The position numbers were made by a program, and so were the translations under genes. From JBFMHP01 sp040752855 (GTDB taxonomy: Bacteria; Pseudomonadota; Gammaproteobacteria; RBG-16-57-12): a stretch of DNA of 64,000 nucleotides. Location: positions 62,001-126,000 of the forward strand of contig JBFMHP010000001.1 of assembly GCA_040752855.1 (NCBI GenBank). The letters run 5' to 3'. Below the pieces are notes generated by a model. That model worked only from the letters and a program-made list of their open reading frames with translations, did no database searches and was not told the DNA's origin. Positions 52,498-60,464 of this stretch are shown in pieces (the first letter of the stretch is position 1; each line of letters starts with the position of its first letter).

Positions 52498-53445
52498 ATG
52501 CGAACCATATTGCGAACACTGCTCAGCCGGGCGCGTGCCGCGATGGCAGCGGCAGCACTGCTTAGCGGCGTGCATGTCATCAGCCCCGCATGGGCCGAAA
52601 ATCGCTGGGGAGCGGACTATTTCCCCAACGTGGAACTGACGACCCAACACGGCACAAAGGTCCGTTTCTACGACGATCTGCTCAAGGGGAAGTCAGTGGC
52701 GATTTATACCATCTATACCCGCTGCCAGGACGAGTGCCCGCTCGAGACCGCGCGCATGGCCCAAGTCCAGCGTCTTTTAGGCGAGCGGATGGGAAAAGAT
52801 ATCTTTTTCTACTCCATTAGCATCGACCCCGAGCACGATACGCCACAGGCACTGAAAGCGTTCGCGGAGAAGTTCAACATCGGTCCCGGCTGGCTGTTCC
52901 TCACGGGGAAAAAGGAGGATATCAAACTTGTCGTCAAGAAACTGGGCTTGTCCCGGGGCAGTGACGCGGCCAACAAGGACGGACACACGCCAAGCCTGAT
53001 GGTGGGTAACGAGCCGACCGGGCAATGGATGCGCAACTCCGCACTGGACAACCCACAATTCCTCGCCGCCACGATCAGCAATTTTCTGGGCTGGCGCGAC
53101 CTCGCGCCGGACAGGAGCTACGCAGAGGCGCGCCCGCTCCAGCTTGACCAAGGAGAATACCTGTTCCAAAGCCGATGCGCCGCCTGCCACACGATCGGAG
53201 CGGGCGAGAAGATAGGTCCCGACCTATTGGGTGTGACTACGAGGCGCGAGCGCGCCTGGCTCGCCCGCTACTTGCGTGAGCCCGACAAGATGCGGGCCGA
53301 GGGCGACCCCATCGCCACCACCCTGCGCGAGAAATACAAAGACATTCCGATGCCGAATCAGAATATGGGCGGGGCCGATTTGGCCGCCGTGCTTTCTTAC
53401 CTGGAGACGCAAAACCGCGCGCAATCCGAAGAGTCTCAGCGGTAA
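52498..53445 (+). CDS. SCO1/SenC-cytochrome c fusion
   Basis: A 315-residue exported protein. Residues 1-34 form a signal peptide. Residues about 35-200 are a SCO1/SenC thioredoxin-fold domain with the copper-binding Cys76-x3-Cys80 (TRCQDECPLETARMAQ) and His163 in DGHTPSLMVG. Residues about 213-310 are a class I cytochrome c domain with CAACH at 227-231 and candidate axial Met in PMPNQNM. SCO proteins deliver copper or reduce cysteines during assembly of copper enzymes; fusion to a cytochrome could supply electrons, and the multicopper oxidase upstream is a natural client. The ATG at 52498 fits the signal peptide. Confidence 0.9.
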   Translation: MRTILRTLLSRARAAMAAAALLSGVHVISPAWAENRWGADYFPNVELTTQHGTKVRFYDDLLKGKSVAIYTIYTRCQDECPLETARMAQVQRLLGERMGKDIFFYSISIDPEHDTPQALKAFAEKFNIGPGWLFLTGKKEDIKLVVKKLGLSRGSDAANKDGHTPSLMVGNEPTGQWMRNSALDNPQFLAATISNFLGWRDLAPDRSYAEARPLQLDQGEYLFQSRCAACHTIGAGEKIGPDLLGVTTRRERAWLARYLREPDKMRAEGDPIATTLREKYKDIPMPNQNMGGADLAAVLSYLETQNRAQSEESQR

Positions 53446-53500
53446 CACCACGCAAGCTGTCAGCTTTCTTGCGAATGGTCGACCTCGGCTAATTGAAGGC

Positions 53501-54310
53501 TCACACCATGCTCGGATCGGCGATCCAGCCTTCGCACACGCGCGGAAATGCTCCACTGAGGTGTTGCCACGCCCACGCGCCTTGGATAGCGCACAACATC
53601 GCATCGAGCAGATCGCCTTGTGTATCCGTGATCATGGCAGCAATGAATTTCTCCTCAATTGAAATTTCCAAGCCGTAATATTTGGCAGCTGCTGGACTCA
53701 TCATTGTGTGGAGTAGTTGCGCTCTGAGTTTGCGTCGCGGACGCAACTGTTCTGCGCGTCCATCCTTGTAAGCCTCGCGCCCTAACCACTGGCGCGCGAC
53801 CAGCGCGGGATAGGCCTCAAGTACACTCCGCGTGTGTTGCGATTTTGTGCGCACGGGAATCACGCTGATCGGCCGCGGCAACAGCCGCTTGGTCAATTCA
53901 TAAAACATCAGTCCCACCGGCGGCCGCGTGACATTCAACGGACTGACCGCGCCGGCGCGCTGATCGATGAGACGCTTGAGATCCTTTTGACCGCTGGGGC
54001 GGTGTTGTTTGAATCGCTGCACGCAGTCACGAAACTCACTGCGCTCCATATGTGTCGCGCGCGCCACGTAGTCCTGCCAACGCTCACCCCAGCGCATGGC
54101 GCGCACAAACTCCCGTGGCAAACTGAGTGGCGCATCCACCGCCATCAGCCACGGGCCGGGGCTGTCGAGCAGCGTTTCGAACGCAACAAAATCATTGACT
54201 GTTGTCAGCGCTGATAGATGCAGGCTGCGCGCGCGCAATTCACAGCACGCGCAGGCGATCGGCTTGCTCTTGCCGGGCCGGCTGGTGAAGTCGACACCGA
54301 TGATCCTCAT
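53501..54310 (-). CDS. DUF429 family protein
   Basis: A 269-residue DUF429 protein, a predicted nuclease-fold family of unknown role. It opens with MRIIGVDFTSRPGKSKPIACA (Asp7 typical), has LMAVDAPLSLPREF near residue 55 and a C-terminal LLDAMLCAIQGAWAW. The start overlaps the dinB stop (ATGA), so it is cotranslated with DNA polymerase IV, suggesting a DNA-related role. Its last 160 to 215 bases are duplicated, in degenerate form, at 38126-38340. Confidence 0.85.
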   Translation of the reverse strand: MRIIGVDFTSRPGKSKPIACACCELRARSLHLSALTTVNDFVAFETLLDSPGPWLMAVDAPLSLPREFVRAMRWGERWQDYVARATHMERSEFRDCVQRFKQHRPSGQKDLKRLIDQRAGAVSPLNVTRPPVGLMFYELTKRLLPRPISVIPVRTKSQHTRSVLEAYPALVARQWLGREAYKDGRAEQLRPRRKLRAQLLHTMMSPAAAKYYGLEISIEEKFIAAMITDTQGDLLDAMLCAIQGAWAWQHLSGAFPRVCEGWIADPSMV

Positions 54311-55476
54311 TTCTCGTCCTGGCGATCCTTTTGCAAGCCTTTGCCGCGTTGCAGGATAGCGCCGAAACGGCGATTGATGTCATCGACGGCAGCATCGAGT
54401 TTGCGTTGGCGCGCGCGATCGACCTGTTCAAAGAGATCTCCTTGCAGTTGTGCTTCGCCAAAATTGCTCACGCCCACGCCGACCAGGCGGATCGGCTGAT
54501 GCTGTCGCGGCAGACGCTCTTGAAACAACTGCTTCACCGTGCGCCAGATTTCGCTAGTGAGATTGGTCGGCTGTTGCAAACTCTGCGCGCGGGTGATGGT
54601 GTGAAAATCGGCGTAGCGCACCTTGATCTGCACGGTACGGCCTTCGAGCTCCATGTCGCGCAGGCGTTGCGCAACCTGCTCGGTGAGCTGCTGCAACCAG
54701 GCGAGCAGGACGTCTGGATCGCGGATATCAACCGCAAAGGTGGTCTCATTGGAGACTGACTTGGCCTCGTATTCAGAAACCACCGGGCGATCATCGATGC
54801 CGTGCGCCAAGGCCCAGAGATGGTCGGCGGATGATGCGAAGTGACGGCGCAGTCGCTCCAGTCCAAATTGGCGCAGTTGTCCGATCGTATTGATGCCCAG
54901 GCGCGCAAAGACTTCGCCCGCGACCTTGCCCACGCCCCACAGGCGACCAACCGGCAGGGGATCGAGAAAGCCCTGCACCTGCTGCGGTTCGATCACGACA
55001 AAGCCATCGGGCTTTTCGACATCGCTGGCGATCTTGGCGAGAAACTTGTTCGGCGCGATGCCCACCGAGGCGGTAAGCCCCAGCTCCTGCTTAATCTCCC
55101 GCTTGATGCGCCGCGCGATCTCCGGCGGAGAACCAAACAGCCGCTCGCTGCCGCTCACATCCAGAAAGGCCTCATCCAATGAGAGCGATTCGATCACCGG
55201 TGTGTAGCGCGCGAAGATGCCGTGGATCTGGCGCGAGACCGCCGCGTAATGTCCGCCGCGCGGCGGGATGACGACCAAGGCGGGACAGAGCCGCTGCGCG
55301 CGTGCCATCGGCATGGCGCTGTGAATCCCGAAGCGGCGCGCGACATAACTGGCCGCCGCCACCACGCCGCGCTCGGCGGCGCTGCCGCCGACCACCACCG
55401 GTTTGTCGGCCAACTCGGGGCGGTCGCGGATCTCCACCGATGCGAAAAAGGCATCCATGTCGATATGTATGATCAC
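54307..55476 (-). CDS. dinB: DNA polymerase IV
   Basis: A 389-residue Y-family polymerase. Palm motif IIHIDMDAFFASVE (with the first catalytic Asp) at the start, the SLDEAFLDVSGS motif with the second Asp/Glu pair near residues 90-101, the fingers region VVGGSAAERGVVAAASYVARRFGI, the helix-hairpin-helix thumb VGRLWGVGKVAGEVFARLGI and a little-finger domain near 230-340. It performs error-prone translesion synthesis. Start chosen as GTG 55476, which gives the canonical MIIHIDMD opening; an ATG at 55518 would add 14 residues. Overlaps the DUF429 gene. Confidence 0.92.
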   Translation of the reverse strand: MIIHIDMDAFFASVEIRDRPELADKPVVVGGSAAERGVVAAASYVARRFGIHSAMPMARAQRLCPALVVIPPRGGHYAAVSRQIHGIFARYTPVIESLSLDEAFLDVSGSERLFGSPPEIARRIKREIKQELGLTASVGIAPNKFLAKIASDVEKPDGFVVIEPQQVQGFLDPLPVGRLWGVGKVAGEVFARLGINTIGQLRQFGLERLRRHFASSADHLWALAHGIDDRPVVSEYEAKSVSNETTFAVDIRDPDVLLAWLQQLTEQVAQRLRDMELEGRTVQIKVRYADFHTITRAQSLQQPTNLTSEIWRTVKQLFQERLPRQHQPIRLVGVGVSNFGEAQLQGDLFEQVDRARQRKLDAAVDDINRRFGAILQRGKGLQKDRQDEK

Positions 55477-55518
55477 AGAACTACTGCCTCGATGAACGTT
55501 ACACTTTAATGCCTCCAT

Positions 55519-55941
55519 TATGCCTCAAGAGCCGGGGCAACATCCGCCCAAGCGCCAGCGGTCGTTGACAGCGGTTGGACGCATGGCTCTGCTATGCTTA
55601 TGGATATATCTTATCTTCGACTTCTTCCCCCTTGATGGGGGGGAGGTTGGGATGGGGGTGAGAGAGTTGATAGCCATCACCTTTTTTCGCCCCCACACTG
55701 GCCGTCCCCCGTTAAGGGGAGGGAATCACACCAGTCCATCTAATCGGCATACCAAATCGACACGGGAGCCCGACTCATGGCAAACGAAGGCGATCACGAA
55801 CCGATCGATGAACTCAGCGGCGCGGGAGATATCGGCGCCACTGAATGGCGAACGGGATGGTGATTCAAATCAAAAATACATGCGCCGAATGGCGATGGCT
55901 TATAATAGAGGTTCGTCCACATCCCGCGAGGTATCCGCAAT
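55519..55941. other. intergenic region with G/C-run repeat and small remnant
   Basis: 423 bases. 55621-55665 (CCCCCTTGATGGGGGGGAGG and continuation) and 55690-55730 (CCCCGTTAAGGGGAGGG) look like the G-run/C-run intergenic repeats common in proteobacteria. A 28-codon ORF at 55777-55863 begins MANEGDHEPIDELS, reminiscent of the N terminus of encapsulated-ferritin-type proteins but stopping soon after. No complete gene is seen. Confidence 0.35.
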
Positions 55942-56226
55942 ATGTTGTGTCCAGCATGTAAACAAGTGAACTTGGTCATGTCCGAGCGGCAAGGCATTGA
56001 GATCGATTACTGTCCCCAATGCCGTGGCGTGTGGCTGGATCGCGGCGAGCTCGACAAGATCATCGAGAAGTCGGCAAGCCAAGCGGCCCCGGCCGCCCCC
56101 CGGCGCGAACCGCCTCCGAGCCATGCCCCGCAGCACGGCTACGACCGGCACGAGCCGCAGCATGGCGGGTATTACAAAAAGAAGAAGCGCGAAGGGTTCC
56201 TGTCCGACCTGTTCGATTTCGATTAA
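55942..56226 (+). CDS. zf-TFIIB domain protein
   Basis: A 94-residue protein whose first 45 residues form a zinc ribbon: CPAC at 3-6 and CPQC at 24-27, then RGVWLDRGELDKIIE, the hallmark of zf-TFIIB proteins. The rest is a Pro/His-rich linker and a basic-aromatic C terminus (KKKREGFLSDLFDFD). Such small zinc-ribbon proteins are widespread and functionally undefined. It is convergent with the AlkD-like gene, with a hairpin between them. Confidence 0.88.
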   Translation: MLCPACKQVNLVMSERQGIEIDYCPQCRGVWLDRGELDKIIEKSASQAAPAAPRREPPPSHAPQHGYDRHEPQHGGYYKKKKREGFLSDLFDFD

Positions 56227-56232
56227 ACCTGC

Positions 56233-56255
56233 ACGGCGAGCCCAAAGCTCGCCGT
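56233..56255. terminator. bidirectional hairpin between zf-TFIIB and AlkD-like genes
   Basis: ACGGCGAGC at 56233-56241 pairs perfectly with GCTCGCCGT at 56247-56255 around CCAAA. It lies between two convergent genes and touches the AlkD-like stop codon. Confidence 0.55.
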
Positions 56256-56962
56256 CACGCGATTTCCCCGCGCAGATAGCGCCGGCGCAGAGCCTCGGGA
56301 AATTTTTCGATGGCGTAGCGCAACATGGTGCGCGGCATGCGGTCGTAATGGGATCGCAGAAAGGCTTCCAGCGCGGCGCGGTCGCGCTTGCCGATCTCGC
56401 GCAACATCCAGCCCACGGCCTTGTGGATCAAATCCTCGGGATCATCGAGCAATACGGACGCCGCCGCAAAAGTGACATCGAAGCGGTTCTGCCGGATGAA
56501 ATAAAAACCCGCCATGACGGCGATGCGCCGCTCCCACAGATTCTTCGAACGCAGCCATTTGCGTAATGGCTTCTTGCCACGCGCATAGAGATGATGGCCC
56601 ACGATATACGGGGCTGAGGCATCGACCAGATCCCAGTTGTTGATCCAGCGTAGATTGTTGCAGTACATGCGATAGATCTGCTGCTGCGCAGCCGTCTCAC
56701 TGGTTTGGTAGCGCGCTACGAGGAGCAACAAGGCCAGCAGCCGGTCTTCGTGAAAGCGCGAATGCTGCAATGCTTCGATGTCCGCCAACCCGGTGTGCCG
56801 ATACTTGCGCGCGATGGCGCGGATGGCCGGCACCCGAATGCCGCGAAACACATCACCCGCGCCGTATTGTCCCGGTGCGGTTTTGAAAAATCGCTGCAGT
56901 GCCGCCGCGTGCGCGGGATCGCTGTGGCGTTTTAGTTCGGTTTGAATGTCCTCAAGACTCAT
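56255..56962 (-). CDS. DNA alkylation repair protein, AlkD-like HEAT-repeat
   Basis: A 235-residue AlkD-family protein. Family motifs: YGAGDVFRGIRVPAIRAIARK (residues 33-53), FHEDRLLALLLLV near 70, and NNWDLVDASAPYIVGHHLY near 107-125, where the Trp and Asp line the DNA pocket. Six HEAT-like helical pairs are expected. AlkD removes bulky alkylated purines or supports repair. The gene is in line with the 2OG oxygenase gene six bases upstream, a plausible repair-linked pair. Confidence 0.9.
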   Translation of the reverse strand: MSLEDIQTELKRHSDPAHAAALQRFFKTAPGQYGAGDVFRGIRVPAIRAIARKYRHTGLADIEALQHSRFHEDRLLALLLLVARYQTSETAAQQQIYRMYCNNLRWINNWDLVDASAPYIVGHHLYARGKKPLRKWLRSKNLWERRIAVMAGFYFIRQNRFDVTFAAASVLLDDPEDLIHKAVGWMLREIGKRDRAALEAFLRSHYDRMPRTMLRYAIEKFPEALRRRYLRGEIA

Positions 56963-56968
56963 GCATTA

Positions 56969-57631
56969 TCAACGCGGCGGATCGGTCAGCGCGCCGAGGC
57001 TGTTGTTGACGCGAAACCACCCGGCGATACTATAGCGGTCGCAGCGGGCTGGTGCGACCTCGTGCGGGAATTGATCGCTCAAAAACACCGCGAGCGTGCC
57101 CGCCTGCGGCTGCAATGAGAGGAAGGGCGCGTCGCTCGCTTCATCGCGGTACATCAGCAGTTGCCCGCCATCGCGCGCATCCCAGCGCGGGTTGAGATAA
57201 CACACCGTGGTGAGCACGCGATTGGTGTTGCCGCGAAAGGCATCGAGATGACGCTTGTAAAAGGCGCCGGGCGCGTAATGCGCGAAGTGGCATTCGTAGT
57301 CGAACAGCCCGAGGAACAGCCGGCGATTGAGTCCGAGCCGCAGCTGCTCCATCCAGTCGAGATAGGCGCGCTCGGCGGCATCGTGGCGCTCCAGCCAATG
57401 AATTTCGTCGGTGCGGTAGGCATTGTCGAGATGCAGGTCGCTCTGGCGGCCGATGCCGGCGCGCTGATAACCGTGTTCGGCAAGCGACAGGGCGCGCTGA
57501 TGAAGATCATGCAGGAGTTCGGCGGGCAGGATGTCGGTCAGCACGATATAGCCGCGTTGATCCAAGGCGGCGGCGATCTCGTCGAAGAGCGCTTCGATCT
57601 CGACGCTCGACGCCGCATTCATCTCAGTCAT
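56969..57631 (-). CDS. 2-oxoglutarate/Fe(II)-dependent oxygenase
   Basis: A 220-residue 2OG oxygenase. The iron triad is visible: HLDAF (His-x-Asp, residues about 138-140) and FPHEVAP (distal His near 190), with the 2OG-binding Arg in RYSIAGWFR. It resembles prolyl 4-hydroxylase-type proteins (P4Hc). Substrate unknown; given the AlkD-like neighbour, a nucleic acid or protein repair role is possible. GGAGGGCGCG precedes the ATG. Confidence 0.88.
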   Translation of the reverse strand: MTEMNAASSVEIEALFDEIAAALDQRGYIVLTDILPAELLHDLHQRALSLAEHGYQRAGIGRQSDLHLDNAYRTDEIHWLERHDAAERAYLDWMEQLRLGLNRRLFLGLFDYECHFAHYAPGAFYKRHLDAFRGNTNRVLTTVCYLNPRWDARDGGQLLMYRDEASDAPFLSLQPQAGTLAVFLSDQFPHEVAPARCDRYSIAGWFRVNNSLGALTDPPR

Positions 57632-57646
57632 CGCGCCCTCCGGACA

Positions 57647-57913
57647 TCACCAGACCCGTATGAAGTACAGCATCGCGCGCCAAAGGCGGCCCAATAGACT
57701 GGGGAAGAGGTTGGGCAATACAAAAGCCAACATCGCAAACGCGCCGATAAGTATCAGAACACCCTGCAAGCCGATCACGGTGTCAAAGGATATCAATTCC
57801 ACGTTGATCATGAGCCACAGTAGCACGCAGGTGGGGATGGAGAACAGCAGTGACGCCAGCACCCCCATCAGCCTGGCTTCGAGGGTTTCCGAATTCTTCT
57901 TTGCGTAATTCAC
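57647..57913 (-). CDS. small membrane protein
   Basis: An 88-residue protein with two hydrophobic segments (about 20-42 and 50-72). No family recognised. The GTG start at 57913 is preceded by AGGAGGTTGC, which decides the start; the open frame extends to 58012. It lies 15 bases upstream of the 2OG oxygenase gene, so it may open a three-gene operon with it and the AlkD-like gene. Confidence 0.65.
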   Translation of the reverse strand: MNYAKKNSETLEARLMGVLASLLFSIPTCVLLWLMINVELISFDTVIGLQGVLILIGAFAMLAFVLPNLFPSLLGRLWRAMLYFIRVW

Positions 57914-58018
57914 GCAACCTCCTGCGCGCTTCTTGCCGTACAGCTGTGAACCCGGATTTCGCGCGCAGCGCTCAACCCAGGCTAAGGGCTGCTTTATCCT
58001 GGCGAACACCAATCCAAC

Positions 58019-58090
58019 GCGTAGGCCGGGATAAGGCGTAGCCGTTCCCGGCAGCGGTTGCCGGCAACGGGGGCTTGTGCCGGCCTACGC
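58019..58090. repeat. inverted repeat element GCGTAGGCCGG...CCGGCCTACGC
   Basis: Perfect 11-base arms at 58019-58029 and 58080-58090 enclose a GC-rich centre with further symmetrical pieces (CCGGCAGCGGTTGCCGG). It resembles dispersed GTAGGCCGG-type intergenic repeats of proteobacteria and lies just past the serB stop codon, where it may act as a terminator. Confidence 0.55.
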
Positions 58091-58105
58091 ACGACGGGCT
58101 ATTTG

Positions 58106-58942
58106 CTAGGACAGCTCCAGCAAATCCAGGATCAGATTGAGCCCGCCGTAATTGATCGCGGTGGCGGCCTGGGCCTGCACCTTGGGCTTGGCGTGGTAGG
58201 CCACGCTCAGGCCCGCCTGCGCCATCATCACGAGATCATTGGCGCCGTCGCCGACGGCTATGACCTGCTTCGGCGTGATGTTCAGTTCACCGCACAGGCG
58301 CAGCAGGAAATCCGCCTTGGCCTGGGCCCCGACGATCTTGCCGACCACGACGCCGGTCAGCGCGCCCTCGTCAATGCCAAGCACATTGGCCTGGGCGTAA
58401 TCGAGCTTGAGCCGCTCCTTGAGCCGCTCGGTGAAAAAGGTGAAGCCGCCGGAGACCAGCGCGAATTTGACGCCCGCGCGCTTCAGGCCATGGATCAACT
58501 CTTCCGCACCGGGATTGAGGCTCAGGCGTTCGTGGTAGACGAGTTCGAGCGCGCTGGCGCGTGTGCCCTTGAGCAGCGCGACGCGGCGGGTGAGCGAGGT
58601 CTCGAAATCGATTTCACCGCGCATCGCCGATTCGGTGATCGCGGAGACTTGCGACTTGATGTTGAGGAAGTCGGCGATCTCATCGATGCATTCGATGTTG
58701 ATCAGGGTCGAGTCCATGTCCGAGACCAGCAGCCGCACCGCGCGCGGGTCGAAGCCTTCGGGCAGGGTGTTGATGTCGTGGCCGATGGCCTCGCTCAATT
58801 GACGGCGGCGCACCGGATCGAGCGGCGCGTCATGGCGCACGCGGTGATAACGGCCGCGGTGTTCCAGGGCGCCCAAGGTGCGCTCGAGCAATTCGCGTGA
58901 TTCGGCGCGTAGTTGCGCGGCGTGGATGATGGTGGTCGGCAT
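58106..58942 (-). CDS. serB: phosphoserine phosphatase
   Basis: A 278-residue HAD-family phosphatase. The nucleophile motif SDMDST (Asp75, Asp77) and the downstream LVSGGFTFFTERL, then K in VVGKIVGAQAKAD and the GDGANDLVMMAQAG block are all present, as in SerB of E. coli (322 residues). It removes phosphate from phosphoserine in the last step of serine synthesis. The N-terminal 70 residues are shorter than in E. coli. Transcribed with lysA upstream on the same strand. Confidence 0.95.
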   Translation of the reverse strand: MPTTIIHAAQLRAESRELLERTLGALEHRGRYHRVRHDAPLDPVRRRQLSEAIGHDINTLPEGFDPRAVRLLVSDMDSTLINIECIDEIADFLNIKSQVSAITESAMRGEIDFETSLTRRVALLKGTRASALELVYHERLSLNPGAEELIHGLKRAGVKFALVSGGFTFFTERLKERLKLDYAQANVLGIDEGALTGVVVGKIVGAQAKADFLLRLCGELNITPKQVIAVGDGANDLVMMAQAGLSVAYHAKPKVQAQAATAINYGGLNLILDLLELS

Positions 58943-59011
58943 ATTCGTCTCGTTTTGCTTTGGAATTCACTCTCGCGGTGGAGAGTGTTCATTCGCGAGC
59001 AGGGCTCGCTC

Positions 59012-60265
59012 CTACAAGGGCAACAACGCCTCGCCGGCCAGCAAGATGTCGAGCGTCTCGCGCTCGCGCACGATGTGGTAGCGGTCGCCGTCGACCATCA
59101 CCTCCGCGGCGCGCGGCCGCGTGTTGTAATTGGAGCTCATGGAAAAGCCGTAGGCGCCCGCCGAGCGCACCGCCAGCACATCGCCGGGGGCGAGATTGAG
59201 TTCGCGGTCCTTGCCCAGGAAATCGCCGGTCTCGCACACGGGGCCAACCAAATCATAGTGGCGTTTCTCTCCTGCGCGCGGGGCGAGCGGGATGATCTCC
59301 ATCCAGGCGTTGTAGAGCGCAGGGCGCAGCAGGTCGTTCATCGCCGCGTCGATCACGGCAAAGTTTTTGTTGGCGGTGTGCTTGAGATAAAGCACCTCGG
59401 TGAGTAGCACGCCGGCATTGCCGACGATGGCGCGGCCGGGCTCGAGGATCAGCTCCACGTCCAGCCCATGCTCATCGAGCTTGGCCAGCACGGCGCGCGC
59501 GTAGTCGGCCGGTTCGGGCGGGGTTTCGTTCTTGTAGCGGATGCCGAGGCCGCCGCCGAGATCGAGATGGCGCAGGGCAATGCCATGCTCGCGCAACCGG
59601 CCGATCAGCACCAGCACGCGCTCCAGGGCGTCGATGAAGGGGCTGAGCGTGGTCAGTTGCGAGCCAATGTGGCAGTCCACCCCTTGGATCGAAATGTGCG
59701 CCATCGCGGCGGCCTGCTGGTAAATCCCCAGCGCCTCTTCGATCGCGATGCCGAATTTGTTTTCCTTCAGACCGGTGGAGATGTAGGGGTGCGTGCCGGC
59801 ATCGACATCCGGATTGACGCGCAGCGAGATCGGAGCCTTCACGCCCAGTTCGCCGGCGACTTGATTGAGACACTCCAGCTCCGGGACCGATTCGACATTG
59901 AAGCAATGGATGCCGACTTCCAGCGCGCGGCGCATCTCGGCGCGCGTCTTGCCCACGCCGGAGAAGACCACCTTGCGCGGATCACCGCCGACCCGCAGCA
60001 CGCGTTCGAGCTCGCCGCCGGAGACGATGTCGAAGCCCGAGCCGAGCCGCGCCATGAGGTTGAGGATCGCCAGGTTGGAATTGGCCTTGACCGCGTAGCA
60101 GATCAGGTGCGGGCGGCCGGCCAGGGCCTGGTCGAAGGCGCGCCAGTGACGCTCGAGGGTGGCTCGGGAATAGACATAACACGGGGTGCCGACCTCGCGC
60201 GCGATGCGCCCGAGCTCGACCTCTTCGCCATACAAGTGGCCCTGACGATATTCAAAATGATCCAT
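59012..60265 (-). CDS. lysA: diaminopimelate decarboxylase
   Basis: A 417-residue PLP-dependent decarboxylase of alanine-racemase fold type. PLP lysine Lys60 in ICYAVKANSN; HIGSQLTTLSPF near 197, LDLGGGLGIRY near 230, EPGRAIVGNAGVLL near 273 and GPVCETGDFLGKDREL near 342 are family hallmarks. It makes lysine from meso-diaminopimelate. lptM lies nine bases upstream on the same strand, a gammaproteobacterial arrangement. Confidence 0.96.
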   Translation of the reverse strand: MDHFEYRQGHLYGEEVELGRIAREVGTPCYVYSRATLERHWRAFDQALAGRPHLICYAVKANSNLAILNLMARLGSGFDIVSGGELERVLRVGGDPRKVVFSGVGKTRAEMRRALEVGIHCFNVESVPELECLNQVAGELGVKAPISLRVNPDVDAGTHPYISTGLKENKFGIAIEEALGIYQQAAAMAHISIQGVDCHIGSQLTTLSPFIDALERVLVLIGRLREHGIALRHLDLGGGLGIRYKNETPPEPADYARAVLAKLDEHGLDVELILEPGRAIVGNAGVLLTEVLYLKHTANKNFAVIDAAMNDLLRPALYNAWMEIIPLAPRAGEKRHYDLVGPVCETGDFLGKDRELNLAPGDVLAVRSAGAYGFSMSSNYNTRPRAAEVMVDGDRYHIVRERETLDILLAGEALLPL

Positions 60266-60274
60266 AACGGCTCT

Positions 60275-60385
60275 TTACTTCTGTTGCTCGGCTTGCTGAT
60301 CCGGATGATACAGCCCACCCTTCAGGCCGCAGCCTGGCAGGATGCAAAGCCACGCGATCAGCAGACACAGCGATACGCAGCGCAC
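60275..60385 (-). CDS. lptM: LPS-assembly lipoprotein LptM (YifL-like)
   Basis: A 36-residue lipoprotein precursor starting at GTG 60385 with GGAGG eight bases upstream. The signal peptide leads to a lipobox LPGC, and the mature start CGLKGGLYHP matches the conserved CGLKGPLY motif of LptM, which helps mature LptD-LptE in the outer membrane. Its place between lysA and cyaA, as in other gammaproteobacteria, supports the call. Confidence 0.9.
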   Translation of the reverse strand: MRCVSLCLLIAWLCILPGCGLKGGLYHPDQQAEQQK

Positions 60386-60440
60386 TGGGCTGTCCTCCGG
60401 TCGAATAAAGTCAGCATGATACCAGAAAGCGGCGCGAGAA

Positions 60441-60464
60441 TAACCGGAGCGCGCCGCCCGGTTA
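60441..60464 (-). terminator. hairpin at the cyaA stop codon
   Basis: TAACCGG at 60441-60447 pairs with CCGGTTA at 60458-60464; the right arm overlaps the cyaA stop on the minus strand. A T/C-rich stretch follows on that strand. May separate cyaA from lptM-lysA. Confidence 0.45.

Noticed and set aside
54331..54759. Plus-strand ORFs inside dinB
   Set aside because: They lie wholly antisense to a clear Y-family polymerase gene.
55520..55969. 149-codon ORF after dinB
   Set aside because: It runs through G-run/C-run intergenic repeats and into the start of the zf-TFIIB gene; the translation has no domain and no ribosome-binding site.
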